Part shown: positions 1 to 6,750 of the stretch, one piece after another | How positions within the stretch are numbered: position 1 is the first letter of the stretch | How the letters are laid out: each line of letters starts with the position of its first letter | Origin: Deltaproteobacteria bacterium | Lineage (GTDB): Bacteria; Desulfobacterota_B; Binatia; Binatales; Binataceae | Assembly: GCA_021827465.1 (NCBI GenBank) | Contig: JAKAVX010000130.1 | Coordinates: 1-7,027 of the forward strand | Direction of reading: 5' to 3' | DNA length: 7,027 bases | Program-made: the position numbers and the translations under genes | Notes under the pieces: generated by a model | Databases searched by the model: none | The model's input: the letters and a program-made list of their open reading frames with translations, nothing else | What the model was told of the DNA's origin: nothing

Positions 1-47
1 CCGGGATTGCAGCTGTAGTCCGTTCCAGCAAAGGTGATCCTCGTCAT
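1..47 (-). CDS. Start of a possible 2Fe-2S ferredoxin-domain protein (partial)
   Basis: On the minus strand an ATG at 47-45 opens a frame that leaves the window after 15 complete codons, reading MTRITFAGTDYSCNP. Ferredoxin-type 2Fe-2S domains often begin this way: a beta strand (RITFAG), a hydrophobic/Tyr-x-Cys strand, then a Pro-Gly turn. The next codon begins GG, so glycine is certain, giving the usual NPG turn. A possible ribosome binding site, GGAG, lies about 11 nt upstream. The frame begins 21 nt after the aminotransferase stop and is in the same frame, so it would be transcribed with that gene. No cluster-binding cysteines are visible because those motifs lie later in the domain. The call rests on a very short stretch and could be wrong; the frame could equally be some other protein or not a gene. 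Confidence 0.35.
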   Translation of the reverse strand, partial: MTRITFAGTDYSCNP

Positions 48-68
48 GGGCGCGGGCTTCTCCGGTTG

Positions 69-941
69 TTAACGTCCGAGGACGTCGTTGCGGGTGCTTT
101 CGGCAATAGCCGCGGCCTGGGCGATCGAGCACGGGTTGCCGCTGTTCTGGCTCTGGAGCCGCTGCATCGCGCTGACCACTTCCTTGGGGCCGGCGGCGAA
201 TCCAACCCTCCATCCGGTCATTGCGTAAGTCTTCGAGAGCGAATTAATCGCGATACCCCGGCCGCGCAGTTTCGGCTCGATCTCGAACATGTGCGGCACC
301 CTGCCGTCGTAGGCCATGTGCTCGTACACGTCGTCCGAGAGCACCCAGATTCCGGATTCGAGGAGGACCCTGGCCAGTTCCGAGAGATGGGCGGCGCTGT
401 AAACCGCTCCGGTCGGATTCGACGGGGAATTCAGGATGATGCCGCGAGTGCGCGGACCGATCGCTTTTTTCAGATCCTCGGGCGTGAGCAGAAAACCCGC
501 GTCTTCGGCGCACGGCACGAATTTCGGTTCGGCGCCGCTAAGCTGCACCATCGCGCCAAAGCTGACCCACGCGGGGGTGGGAATGAGCACCTCGTCGCCC
601 TCGTCGAAGAGCGTCGCGATCAGGTTGGCTTCGGACTGCTTGGCGCCGGCCGACGCTACGATTTCGCCGATTTCGTAGTCGAGATTGTTGTCGCGCTTCA
701 GTTTCGCGCGGATCGCCTCCTTCAGTTCGCGCACGCCGCCCACGGCGGTGTACTTCGTCATGCCCCGGGCGAGCGCCCGGCGCGCCGCCTCCTTGATTCG
801 TTCGGGCGTGTCGAAATCGGGCTCGCCCGCGGCGAGGGAGACGACGTCGATGCCCGCCGCCCGCATTTCGGTGGCGCGAGCGTCGGCAGCCAGTGTGGCG
901 GAAGGTTTGATTGCGGCGATTCTTCTATTGAGCTTGAGCAT
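69..941 (-). CDS. Class I/II PLP-dependent aminotransferase, aspartate aminotransferase type, C-terminally truncated
   Basis: The product resembles bacterial aspartate aminotransferases of the Thermus/Rhizobium type, which move the amino group between aspartate and 2-oxoglutarate in the cytoplasm using pyridoxal phosphate. From the N-terminus it shows the LAAGEPDFDTP substrate loop (37-47), KYTAVGG (63-69), the W125 of PTPAWVSF, NSPSNPTG with PLP-binding Asn (171-178), SDDVYE with the Asp and Tyr that hold PLP (202-207), and SLSKTYAMTGWRVG (234-247). In the last, K237 is the Schiff-base lysine and R245 the phosphate ligand. The family usually has about 390-400 residues; this frame ends at 290, just after SIAQAAAIA. 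The C-terminal small domain and its substrate-carboxylate arginine are missing. None of the three minus frames in the remaining 68 nt looks like the lost domain. The start is ATG with GGAAAAG upstream. A functional enzyme seems unlikely; decay, a deletion or an assembly join are all possible. Confidence 0.8.
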   Translation of the reverse strand: MLKLNRRIAAIKPSATLAADARATEMRAAGIDVVSLAAGEPDFDTPERIKEAARRALARGMTKYTAVGGVRELKEAIRAKLKRDNNLDYEIGEIVASAGAKQSEANLIATLFDEGDEVLIPTPAWVSFGAMVQLSGAEPKFVPCAEDAGFLLTPEDLKKAIGPRTRGIILNSPSNPTGAVYSAAHLSELARVLLESGIWVLSDDVYEHMAYDGRVPHMFEIEPKLRGRGIAINSLSKTYAMTGWRVGFAAGPKEVVSAMQRLQSQNSGNPCSIAQAAAIAESTRNDVLGR

Positions 942-1068
942 CGTTCTTTTCCGGAATTTTCGGCGCGCGCTACTGCCTTGCCGCGCCGGATTGGCAATCT
1001 TATCCCGCCCGGCGATGCGGGAAAACGATCCGGCCCGGGAAACTATCGACAGCGGGCGCGTCGGCGCC
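942..1068 (-). other. Intergenic gap between coaD and the aminotransferase; weak promoter and hairpins
   Basis: This 127-bp gap holds no gene. Read on the minus strand, a 5-bp GGCGC/GCGCC stem with a 4-nt loop (1055-1068) lies directly after the coaD stop. A 6-bp TCCCGC/GCGGGA stem follows (1003-1022). Neither is followed by a run of T, so neither is a convincing intrinsic terminator. TAAGAT (minus strand, 1002-997) matches the -10 consensus at four of six positions and would give a leader of about 50 nt before the aminotransferase, but the TTTTCC 17 bp upstream is a poor -35 box. The gap suggests the aminotransferase may have its own promoter; this is inference only. Confidence 0.25.
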
Positions 1069-1584
1069 TCAATCGATCCTGAGCTTGCGGCGCAGCCGGT
1101 TCATCACCGTCTCGGGAACCAGGTCGGGCACTCGCTGTCCGTAGCTTGCGACTTCCTTGATAAGGCGCGAGGCGCTGAAGAACAGTTTCGGATTGGCGGG
1201 AAGGAAGATCGTCTCGACCCCGGGCTTCATCTGTTTGTTCATGTTCGCCATCTGAAGCTCGTAGTCGAAGTCGGTCACGGCGCGAAGGCTTCGGATGATG
1301 ACCCGTGCGCCGATTCTTTCGCAGTAGTCAACGGTCAGGCCGCTGAACTTGTCGACTCGCGCGCGCGGCTCGAGATCCTGCACGACCTCGTGAATCATCT
1401 CCACGCGTTCGTCGGGAGTGAACAGCGCGGAATCCTTGTGCGGATTGTAGGTGACGGCCACGATGACCTCGTCGAAGAGCTGCACGCTTCGGCGGATGAC
1501 GTCGATGTGGCCATTGTGAATCGGATCGAAGCTGCCCGGATAGACGGCGACGGTTCTGACGTGTTCTTTCTGCTTGCTGACCAT
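1069..1584 (-). CDS. coaD: Pantetheine-phosphate adenylyltransferase (PPAT)
   Basis: CoaD transfers AMP from ATP to 4'-phosphopantetheine to make dephospho-CoA, the penultimate step of coenzyme A synthesis, in the cytoplasm. The 171-residue product (E. coli CoaD has 159) is a one-domain nucleotidyltransferase. It shows the YPGSFDPIHNGH signature with HxGH at 23-26, the NPHK substrate lysine (K50), and IRSLRAVTDFDYELQMANMN (97-116), where R98 and R101 match the conserved arginine pair. The C-terminal FFSASRLIKEVASYGQRVPDLVP region (135-157) follows. Two small deviations from the common motifs are RSLR where RGLR is usual and SAS where SSS is usual. The start is the ATG at 1584; the frame stays open upstream to 1845, but that part lies inside rsmD and resembles nothing. 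The gene begins 16 nt after the rsmD stop, so the two are probably co-transcribed. No strong ribosome binding site is seen. Confidence 0.96.
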   Translation of the reverse strand: MVSKQKEHVRTVAVYPGSFDPIHNGHIDVIRRSVQLFDEVIVAVTYNPHKDSALFTPDERVEMIHEVVQDLEPRARVDKFSGLTVDYCERIGARVIIRSLRAVTDFDYELQMANMNKQMKPGVETIFLPANPKLFFSASRLIKEVASYGQRVPDLVPETVMNRLRRKLRID

Positions 1585-1600
1585 TATCCCAAAGCCCTGT

Positions 1601-2182
1601 TCAATTGTCCTCGGCTCCGTTATCCGGTCGCCGGTAAAAGACGATCCTGTGATCGCCGATGACTGCCACCTTGAATTGAGGAAATTCGGCCGGACCCTCG
1701 GGCGGCGCGGGCGCGCGCCGCGACTGGCGCACCACGACCCATCCGCCGGGTTCGACAAGTCCGCCCTCGGCGAGACCGTCGAGAACCCTGGCGCTGATGT
1801 CGTGGGCGTAGGGCGCGTCGACGAAGACCAACCCGAAGCGCTCATTTTCGAGAGCCAGCGCGCTCAGTGCGCGAAGCACGTCGGCGGTGATCACCCGGGC
1901 GCGCTCGCCAAGGCCCAGTGCGCCCAGGTTGTCGCGTATGGTTCGGGTCGCGGGGCGCGACGAATCGACGAAGGTCGCGTGCGCGGCGCCGCGGGAGAGC
2001 GCTTCGATAGCCAGCGAACCACTGCCGGCGAAGAGATCGAGCACGCGCAGCGCCTCGAAGTCGAGCACGGTTTCAAGGCGCGAAAAAATTGATTGGCGCG
2101 CCCGGGCCGAAGCCGGGCGGGTCTTCAGTCCGCGCGGAGCTTTTAACTTGCGTCCGTGCGCATGTCCTGCGATAACCCGCAC
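1601..2182 (-). CDS. rsmD: 16S rRNA (guanine(966)-N(2))-methyltransferase RsmD
   Basis: RsmD methylates N2 of G966 in 16S rRNA during small-subunit assembly, using S-adenosylmethionine. The 193-residue product begins with the family signature RVIAG..HGRKLKAP, followed by TRPASARARQSIFS (21-34), which corresponds to the usual RPT..R.RE.LF motif. The SAM-binding motif VLDLFAGSGS (47-56) and the acidic FVDSS (71-75) come next. The catalytic motif IV reads VDAPY (121-125); most relatives have DPPY or DPPF, so the first proline is replaced by alanine. I chose the GTG start at 2182-2180 because it puts RVIAG at the N-terminus, as in the family, and has AAGGA 6 nt upstream. A longer frame from a TTG at 2260 would add 26 unrelated residues. 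It heads the minus-strand block with coaD next, a common pairing. Confidence 0.93.
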   Translation of the reverse strand: MRVIAGHAHGRKLKAPRGLKTRPASARARQSIFSRLETVLDFEALRVLDLFAGSGSLAIEALSRGAAHATFVDSSRPATRTIRDNLGALGLGERARVITADVLRALSALALENERFGLVFVDAPYAHDISARVLDGLAEGGLVEPGGWVVVRQSRRAPAPPEGPAEFPQFKVAVIGDHRIVFYRRPDNGAEDN

Positions 2183-2269
2183 GTAATGTCCTTGTGCTGC
2201 GAGCTGAGCCGTCGATTCGGCGATTGCGCGATAGATAACCGGTTCGGTCGGGAGCCGCAAGTTAAAAGC
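2139..2269. repeat. Perfect 14-bp inverted repeat bracketing the rsmD start
   Basis: GCTTTTAACTTGCG at 2139-2152 is the exact reverse complement of CGCAAGTTAAAAGC at 2256-2269. The inner arm lies inside rsmD, where it encodes part of RKLKA (residues 11-15). The outer arm lies upstream and covers the proposed -35 box of rsmD. The 103 bp between the arms contain the rsmD ribosome binding site and GTG start. Pairing stops at mismatches on both sides. Confidence 0.75.
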
Positions 2270-2284
2270 CGCTAAACGCTTGCG

Positions 2285-2296
2285 CTTGCCGGCAAG
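2285..2296. repeat. 12-bp perfect palindrome CTTGCCGGCAAG
   Basis: CTTGCCGGCAAG is its own reverse complement. It is preceded by two tandem copies of CGCTTG (2277-2282 and 2283-2288, the second overlapping the palindrome). Its right half continues into GCAAGTTA (2292-2299), which is also present at 2257-2264 and, inverted, at 2144-2151. Such symmetry suits a dimeric repressor or activator site between divergent genes, but no regulator is known to bind it. Confidence 0.45.
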
Positions 2297-2315
2297 TTAG
2301 GGAATGTTAGGAAAC
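2296..2315. repeat. Two tandem 10-bp repeats (GTTAGGGAAT / GTTAGGAAAC)
   Basis: GTTAGGGAAT at 2296-2305 is followed at once by GTTAGGAAAC at 2306-2315, agreeing at eight of ten positions. A spacing near one helical turn would place both on the same DNA face. They sit about 60-80 bp upstream of nuoE, where an activator could bind. The function is unknown and chance cannot be excluded. Confidence 0.35.
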
Positions 2316-2363
2316 GGCCATTAGATTCCTGAACACGGAAAGGTTGCCTGGTAAAGGTGCAAT

Positions 2364-2369
2364 TATAGT
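2364..2369 (+). promoter_or_regulatory. Possible -10 box for the nuo operon
   Basis: TATAGT matches the sigma70 -10 consensus TATAAT at five of six positions. Transcription would start about seven bases beyond it, near 2376, which is the A of the nuoE ATG. The hexamer 17 bp upstream (AGGTTG, 2341-2346) is a poor -35 box. No Shine-Dalgarno sequence lies at the usual distance before nuoE. Confidence 0.3.
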
Positions 2370-2375
2370 GCCGCC

Positions 2376-2876
2376 ATGTCCGACGGCTCTGAGATCAAGT
2401 TTCCCGAGGCGGCGCTTGCGGAATATCGCGAGCTTCTGACTCATTATCCGACCCGCCGGGCTGCGCTGTTGCCAACCCTCTGGATAGCCCAAAGGGAGTT
2501 CGGATGGCTCAGTCCCGAGGTCCAGGAGTACGTCGCCAAACTGATGGAACTGCCGGTCGCGCATGTCAGCGCGGTCGTCTCCTTCTATACGATGTTCCAT
2601 CGCAAGCCGGTTGGAAAGTGGCATCTCGAAGTTTGCACCAACCTTTCCTGCCGGCTTCGCGGCGCCGACCGGATTGTCGATGCGATCAAAAAACGGCTCG
2701 GTATCGAGATCGGCGAGACGACACCCGACGGCAAGTTCACGCTGGGCTCGGCGGAATGCCTCGCCTCGTGCGGAAGCGCGCCGATGCTGCAGCTTAACCA
2801 TGACCTGTTTCACGAGAACCTGACCGAAGAAACCATAATCAAGCTTATCGACGAGCTGGCCGCCCGCGATGATTGA
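2376..2876 (+). CDS. nuoE: NADH-quinone oxidoreductase subunit E (24 kDa, 2Fe-2S)
   Basis: NuoE is the thioredoxin-fold 2Fe-2S subunit of the peripheral arm of complex I and normally sits against NuoF, the NADH/FMN subunit. The 166 residues match the family length. An N-terminal helical part (about 10-75) includes the typical LLPTLWIAQREFGWLS and VSFYTMFHRKPVGKW. It is followed by the cluster domain with all four ligands: C87 and C92 (VCTNLSC), and C128 and C132 (ECLASC). The start is the ATG at 2376. There is no clear ribosome binding site; the nearest purine-rich run, AAAGG, ends 18 nt upstream. It is the first plus-strand gene and overlaps nuoH by 8 nt, where nuoF would be expected. Related subunits occur in NAD-linked hydrogenases and formate dehydrogenases, but the neighbours here point to complex I. 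Confidence 0.95.
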   Translation: MSDGSEIKFPEAALAEYRELLTHYPTRRAALLPTLWIAQREFGWLSPEVQEYVAKLMELPVAHVSAVVSFYTMFHRKPVGKWHLEVCTNLSCRLRGADRIVDAIKKRLGIEIGETTPDGKFTLGSAECLASCGSAPMLQLNHDLFHENLTEETIIKLIDELAARDD

Positions 2877-3981
2877 ACTTCTCATCGGCGCGTTAAAAGC
2901 GATCATAATCCTGCTGCTCGCGCTGAACCTGGCAGCGATTCTGCTCTGGTTCGAACGCAAGGGCAGCGCGCTCATTCAGGACCGTATCGGCGCCAACCGC
3001 GCGGCGATCACGGGGCTTGGCAAGAAGCTCGGGCTTCCCAACCTCGGCTTCGTCAACACCCTCGTTGCCGACCCGATCAAGCTCTTCACCAAGGAAGATT
3101 TCGTTCCTGAGGGCGCCGATCGATTTCTCCATTCGCTCGCGCCGTTCCTCGCGCTTTTCCCGGTGCTGATAACTTTCGCCGTCGTGCCGTTCGGCGACCA
3201 GATAACGATCGCCGGCCACACTATCGTGCTGCAGGCCGCAAGCCTCGACGTTGCCGCGCTTTACATCCTGGCGACGATCGGGATTGGCGTTTACGGCGTG
3301 GCGCTTGGCGGCTGGGCCTCGAACAACCGGTGGGCGCTGCTCGGAAGCGTGCGCGCGACCGCGCAGATGATCTCCTACGAGATCGCGATGGGTCTTGCGA
3401 TTATTGCGGTCGTCATGACCTACGGCACGCTCGACCTGCAGGCGATGTGCCACGCGCAGGGCGGGGTGTGGTTCGGATGGCTTCCGCGCTGGGGAATCTT
3501 TCTTCAGCCGGTCGCGTTCCTAATGTTGATGACGGCCGGGATGGCGGAATCGAAGCGGGTTCCCTTCGACCTGCCGGAAGGCGAGTCGGAGCTTATCGCC
3601 GGTTACTTCACGGAGTATTCGGGCGGCAAGCAGGCCTGCTTCATGCTCACCGATTTCGCCGAGATCGTGCTGGTGTCGGTACTGGTCACGACGTTTTTCT
3701 TCGGCGGATGGCAGATACCGTGGCTGTATCGCGACGGGTTCCATTTCCCGGGCGGAGCCACGCTGATGCTGCCGAACCTGCTGGTGGCGATCCTCGGCGT
3801 AATCGCATTCTGGGTGAAAGTCGTAATCTTCTGCTGGCTGCAGATCCTGGTTCGCTGGACGATGCCGCGGTTCCGCTATGACCAGTTGATGCGGCTCGGA
3901 TGGAAGGGACTGGTGCCGCTCGGGCTGTTCAATATCGTTGCGACCGCGTTCGTTGTCGTGCTCGCGGGAGGCGCGCACTGA
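2869..3981 (+). CDS. nuoH: NADH-quinone oxidoreductase subunit H
   Basis: NuoH is the membrane subunit that forms much of the quinone-binding chamber and links the peripheral arm to the proton-pumping arm. The 370-residue product has about eight to nine hydrophobic segments. It contains the first-loop motif [17 protein letters not shown] (29-45), [10 protein letters not shown] (71-80), [25 protein letters not shown] (147-171, the charged quinone-site loop), and [17 protein letters not shown] (226-242) leading into [10 protein letters not shown]. It ends in [18 protein letters not shown] (329-346), a strong family signature. Compared with E. coli, the first loop is about 12 residues longer and has GANR where GPNR is usual. 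The ATG overlaps the end of nuoE by 8 nt, which suggests coupled translation. The stop overlaps nuoJ by one base, leaving no room for nuoI. Confidence 0.97.
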   Translation: MIELLIGALKAIIILLLALNLAAILLWFERKGSALIQDRIGANRAAITGLGKKLGLPNLGFVNTLVADPIKLFTKEDFVPEGADRFLHSLAPFLALFPVLITFAVVPFGDQITIAGHTIVLQAASLDVAALYILATIGIGVYGVALGGWASNNRWALLGSVRATAQMISYEIAMGLAIIAVVMTYGTLDLQAMCHAQGGVWFGWLPRWGIFLQPVAFLMLMTAGMAESKRVPFDLPEGESELIAGYFTEYSGGKQACFMLTDFAEIVLVSVLVTTFFFGGWQIPWLYRDGFHFPGGATLMLPNLLVAILGVIAFWVKVVIFCWLQILVRWTMPRFRYDQLMRLGWKGLVPLGLFNIVATAFVVVLAGGAH

Positions 3982-4520
3982 TGCCTCTCGCGCTGTTTAT
4001 CTTTCTGGGCGCGCTCGCTATCGTCTCCTCGCTCGGGGTGGTGATTCAGCGAAACCCGGTCCATTCGCTGCTCGCGCTGGTGATGACGCTGCTCGTGATA
4101 GCCGTGCTGTTCATCGGGCTTGGCGCGGTGACGGTCGGCTTGCTGCAGGCGATCGTGTACGCGGGCGCGATCATGGTCCTGTTCCTGTTCGTCATCTGGC
4201 TGCTGAACCTGCAGGTCGAAGAGCGGCCGACGACCCATCTGGCGCTCAAGTTCTTCGGCGCGATAGCCGCGGCGGCGCTGGTTGCCGAACTGTTCCTGTT
4301 CTTTGCCCATGCGCATCCGACGCTCGCCGCGAAGGAAATTGCGCCGGGATACGGCTCGATAGGGAGCATCGCCGCAGTCCTGTTCGGGGAGTATCTGGTT
4401 GCCTTCGAAGCCACCTCGGTTCTGCTGCTGGTTGCGGTGGTTGGAGCGGTCGTGATCGCGCGGCGTTCCAACCCGCCCGGGGCGGACGCGAGCGGCGCGA
4501 AGACGGGAGCCGCGTCATGA
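3981..4520 (+). CDS. nuoJ: NADH-quinone oxidoreductase subunit J
   Basis: NuoJ is a small membrane subunit whose third helix, with its pi-bulge, takes part in coupling quinone chemistry to proton transfer. The 179-residue product shows five hydrophobic segments. Family motifs are [15 protein letters not shown] (24-38), [20 protein letters not shown] (59-78, with conserved Y60) and [21 protein letters not shown] (142-162), then a short hydrophilic tail. The position held by Glu in E. coli (ALEIIVYAGA) is Gln here ([10 protein letters not shown]). The start is the ATG at 3981, which shares its A with the nuoH TGA. The frame stays open upstream to 3900, but that part overlaps the nuoH end and is unrelated. 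The stop overlaps nuoK by 4 nt (ATGA). nuoJ follows nuoH directly, whereas nuoI is normally between them. Confidence 0.95.
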   Translation: MPLALFIFLGALAIVSSLGVVIQRNPVHSLLALVMTLLVIAVLFIGLGAVTVGLLQAIVYAGAIMVLFLFVIWLLNLQVEERPTTHLALKFFGAIAAAALVAELFLFFAHAHPTLAAKEIAPGYGSIGSIAAVLFGEYLVAFEATSVLLLVAVVGAVVIARRSNPPGADASGAKTGAAS

Positions 4521-4822
4521 CGGTGCCGTTTAGCTGGGTGATGGCGCTGAGCGCCGCGATATTCGTGATCGGCGTCGCGGGTGTACTGCTGCGCCGCAAC
4601 GTGCTCGTGATGTTCATGTCGATCGAGCTGATGCTGAACGCGGTGAACCTGGCCTTTGTCGCGCTCGCGCGCAGGCTGGGCTCGATGGACGGGCAAGTGA
4701 TCGTGTTCTTCGTGATGACGGTCGCGGCTGCCGAAGCCGCAGTCGGCCTCGGGATCATCATTTCCATGTTCCGCAACCGCGAGACAGTCAACGCGGACGA
4801 ACTGAACCTGCTCCGATGGTGA
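4517..4822 (+). CDS. nuoK: NADH-quinone oxidoreductase subunit K
   Basis: NuoK is the smallest antiporter-like membrane subunit (MrpC-like) and carries proton-path glutamates. The 101-residue product matches the family length and has three transmembrane helices, roughly 8-25, 29-50 and 60-84. E37 in [12 protein letters not shown] and E73 in [11 protein letters not shown] correspond to the two essential membrane glutamates (E36 and E72 in E. coli). A GGGAG ribosome binding site lies 8 nt before the ATG, inside the end of nuoJ. The gene overlaps nuoJ by 4 nt and nuoL by 7 nt. The frame is open further upstream to 3938, but that is a shadow of nuoH and nuoJ. Confidence 0.96.
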   Translation: MTVPFSWVMALSAAIFVIGVAGVLLRRNVLVMFMSIELMLNAVNLAFVALARRLGSMDGQVIVFFVMTVAAAEAAVGLGIIISMFRNRETVNADELNLLRW

Positions 4823-6750
4823 TCCCGATGACGGTCTCGTTTCCCGCGTTAGGCCTGATACTGCTGTTTCCCGCGCTCGGCTTCCTGTTCAACGTTTTCT
4901 TCGGCGCGCGCGCGGGCAGAAGCGCGGTCAACCTGGTCGGTCCGCTCGCGATCTTTTCGGCCTTCGGCGTGGCGGCGTGGGCGTTCATAACGCTGCTCAC
5001 GATGCCGGCCGGGAGCGTGTTGCATACGACGCTCTGGCCTTGGATCGAAGCGGGCACGTTCCATGTGAATATTGCGCTTCGTCTCGACGCGCTGTCCGGC
5101 GTGATGGTGATGGTGGTGACGGGCGTCGGCTCGTTCATCCACATGTATTCCGCCGGCTACATGGAGCACGACGAGGACTACGCGCGGTACTTTGCCTATC
5201 TGAACCTGTTCGCGTTCTCGATGCTGATCCTGGTGCTGGCGAGCAACCTGCTCCTGATGTTCGTCGGATGGGAAGGCGTCGGGCTGTGTTCGTATCTGCT
5301 GATCGGATTCTGGTACCAGACGCCCGAATACGCCTACAACGGGCGCAAGGCGTTTATCACCAATCGCGTGGGTGACGCGGGATTCGTGCTCGGGATGCTG
5401 ACGATACTCGCGGCCTATGGCGCGCACGGCATCTGGACGCTCAACTTCACGGCGCTGCGCGCCAACGCGCACCTGATTGCACCGGCGGCGGCGACCGTGG
5501 CGTGCATGCTGCTCTTCCTCGGCGCAACCGGAAAATCGGCGCAGATTCCGCTCTACGTATGGCTGCCCGACGCGATGGTCGGCCCGACTCCGGTCAGCGC
5601 GCTTATCCACGCGGCCACCATGGTCACGGCGGGCGTTTACATGGTCGCGCGGCTCAACTTCCTGTTCACGATGGCGCCGGCGGCGATGGAGCTGGTTGCG
5701 ACGGTCGGCGCGGTGACCGCGTTCTTCGCCGCGACGATCGCGCTCGTCCAGCCCGATATCAAGCGGGTGCTCGCCTACTCGACCATCAGCCAGCTTGGCT
5801 ACATGTTCCTCGGGGTGGGCGTGGGCGCGTTCAGCGCCGGCATCTTCCACCTGATGACGCACGCATTCTTCAAGGGCCTCCTCTTCCTGTGCGCCGGTTC
5901 GGTGATGCATGCGCTTGGCGGCGAGCAGGACATGAACAAGATGGGCGGGCTCTGGAAGAAGATTCCGATCACGTATGCGACGATGCTCACGGCGTCGTTC
6001 GCGCTTGCGGCGCTGCCGCCGTTTTCGGGTTTCTTCTCGAAAGACATGATTCTTGAAGCCGCCTACGCCAACCATCATTTCATACTCTGGCTGCTTGGCG
6101 TGGCGACCGCTTTTCTTACGAGCTTCTACATCTTCCGGCTCATCTTCATGACCTTCCACGGCGAATCGCGCGTCGAGCCCGACAAGGAGCATCACATCCA
6201 CGAGTCTCCGGCGGCAATGACGATTCCGCTGGTAGTGCTGGGTGTGTTCGCACTTGCTGGTGGCTGGGTTGGTCTTCCCAAGGGATTGTTCTGGGGCGAG
6301 GCGTTCTCGCGGTTCCTCGCGCCGGTGGTCGGAACGTTCCATCCGGCCTTCGAGCCGAGCGTCGCGATGCTCACGGTGGTGTCGGTGGGACTCGCGCTGG
6401 CGGGGCTTGCGCTTGCGTACCTCTTCTATATCGTCCAGCCGGGACTGCCGATGCTGCTGGCGTATCAGGCGAAGTCGGCGTACGAGGTGCTGCTCGACAA
6501 GTACTACGTGGACGAGCTCTACAACTTCGTCATCTTTCGTCCGCTTTTCTGGATTGCGACGTTTGCGCTTAGCCGGGTGGTCGACACGTTCGCTATCGAG
6601 GGCGTTGTCAACGGCACCGGCCTGACCGTGGAGACCGGCGGCGAGGTCGCGCGACGCGCCGAGACCGGCAACGTCCAGCAGTATGCCTTCGTCTACGTGC
6701 TGGGCGTGGTGGCTATCGTGGCCTACTACCTCTACCTGGTGACGCACTGA
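4816..6750 (+). CDS. nuoL: NADH-quinone oxidoreductase subunit L
   Basis: NuoL is the distal antiporter-like proton-pumping subunit of complex I and carries the long lateral helix. The 644-residue product is of usual length, with many hydrophobic helices. Visible proton-path residues are E153 in [19 protein letters not shown]240 in [18 protein letters not shown]265 in [10 protein letters not shown]345 and H349 in [12 protein letters not shown] (K353), and K409-D410 in SGFFSKDMI. The C-terminal end shows [11 protein letters not shown] (561-571) and the [12 protein letters not shown] motif (613-624), typical of NuoL rather than NuoM or NuoN. The ATG at 4816 overlaps nuoK by 7 nt. An in-frame ATG at 4828 has a GGTGAT just upstream and may be the true start, removing four residues. 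The stop shares its last base with the nuoM start. Confidence 0.97.
   Translation: MVIPMTVSFPALGLILLFPALGFLFNVFFGARAGRSAVNLVGPLAIFSAFGVAAWAFITLLTMPAGSVLHTTLWPWIEAGTFHVNIALRLDALSGVMVMVVTGVGSFIHMYSAGYMEHDEDYARYFAYLNLFAFSMLILVLASNLLLMFVGWEGVGLCSYLLIGFWYQTPEYAYNGRKAFITNRVGDAGFVLGMLTILAAYGAHGIWTLNFTALRANAHLIAPAAATVACMLLFLGATGKSAQIPLYVWLPDAMVGPTPVSALIHAATMVTAGVYMVARLNFLFTMAPAAMELVATVGAVTAFFAATIALVQPDIKRVLAYSTISQLGYMFLGVGVGAFSAGIFHLMTHAFFKGLLFLCAGSVMHALGGEQDMNKMGGLWKKIPITYATMLTASFALAALPPFSGFFSKDMILEAAYANHHFILWLLGVATAFLTSFYIFRLIFMTFHGESRVEPDKEHHIHESPAAMTIPLVVLGVFALAGGWVGLPKGLFWGEAFSRFLAPVVGTFHPAFEPSVAMLTVVSVGLALAGLALAYLFYIVQPGLPMLLAYQAKSAYEVLLDKYYVDELYNFVIFRPLFWIATFALSRVVDTFAIEGVVNGTGLTVETGGEVARRAETGNVQQYAFVYVLGVVAIVAYYLYLVTH

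Larger units (their letters stand above)
2174..2375. promoter_or_regulatory. Divergent rsmD / nuoE control region
   Basis: About 190 bp without a gene separate the divergent rsmD and nuoE starts (the interval includes the first codons of rsmD). On the minus strand TTGCGG (2260-2255) and TATCTA (2237-2232) are 17 bp apart and could form a sigma70-like promoter for rsmD, each matching consensus at three of six positions. On the plus strand TATAGT (2364-2369) is a possible -10 for nuoE but lacks a good -35. The region also holds the inverted repeat arm, palindrome and tandem repeats listed separately. Promoter positions are inference from weak matches. Confidence 0.4.

Noticed and set aside
1003..1022. 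TCCCGC/GCGGGA hairpin as a transcription terminator after coaD
   Set aside because: It has only 6 bp, an 8-nt loop and no T run on the minus strand.
66..1082. A 338-residue open frame on the plus strand over the aminotransferase
   Set aside because: Its composition is Arg/Gly/His-rich and it matches no family, whereas the minus strand shows clear aminotransferase motifs.
685..1662. A 325-residue plus-strand open frame opposite the aminotransferase start and coaD
   Set aside because: It is antisense to two recognised genes and shows no domain of its own.
1585..1845. Upstream extension of the coaD frame by 87 residues
   Set aside because: It lies inside rsmD, is low-complexity Ser/Arg/Pro, and CoaD proteins begin close to the YPGSFDP motif.
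2183..2260. Longer rsmD start at TTG 2260
   Set aside because: The extra 26 residues do not resemble RsmD; the GTG at 2182 has a good AAGGA site and puts RVIAG at the N-terminus.
2376..2876. NuoE as the HoxE-like subunit of a hydrogenase or formate dehydrogenase
   Set aside because: It is possible by fold, but the gene overlaps nuoH and is followed only by complex I membrane genes.
4849..6747. A 632-residue open frame on the minus strand covering almost all of nuoL
   Set aside because: It is the mirror of nuoL, rich in Arg, His and Glu with no recognisable domain. GC-rich codon use leaves few stops in this antisense frame; nuoL explains the region.
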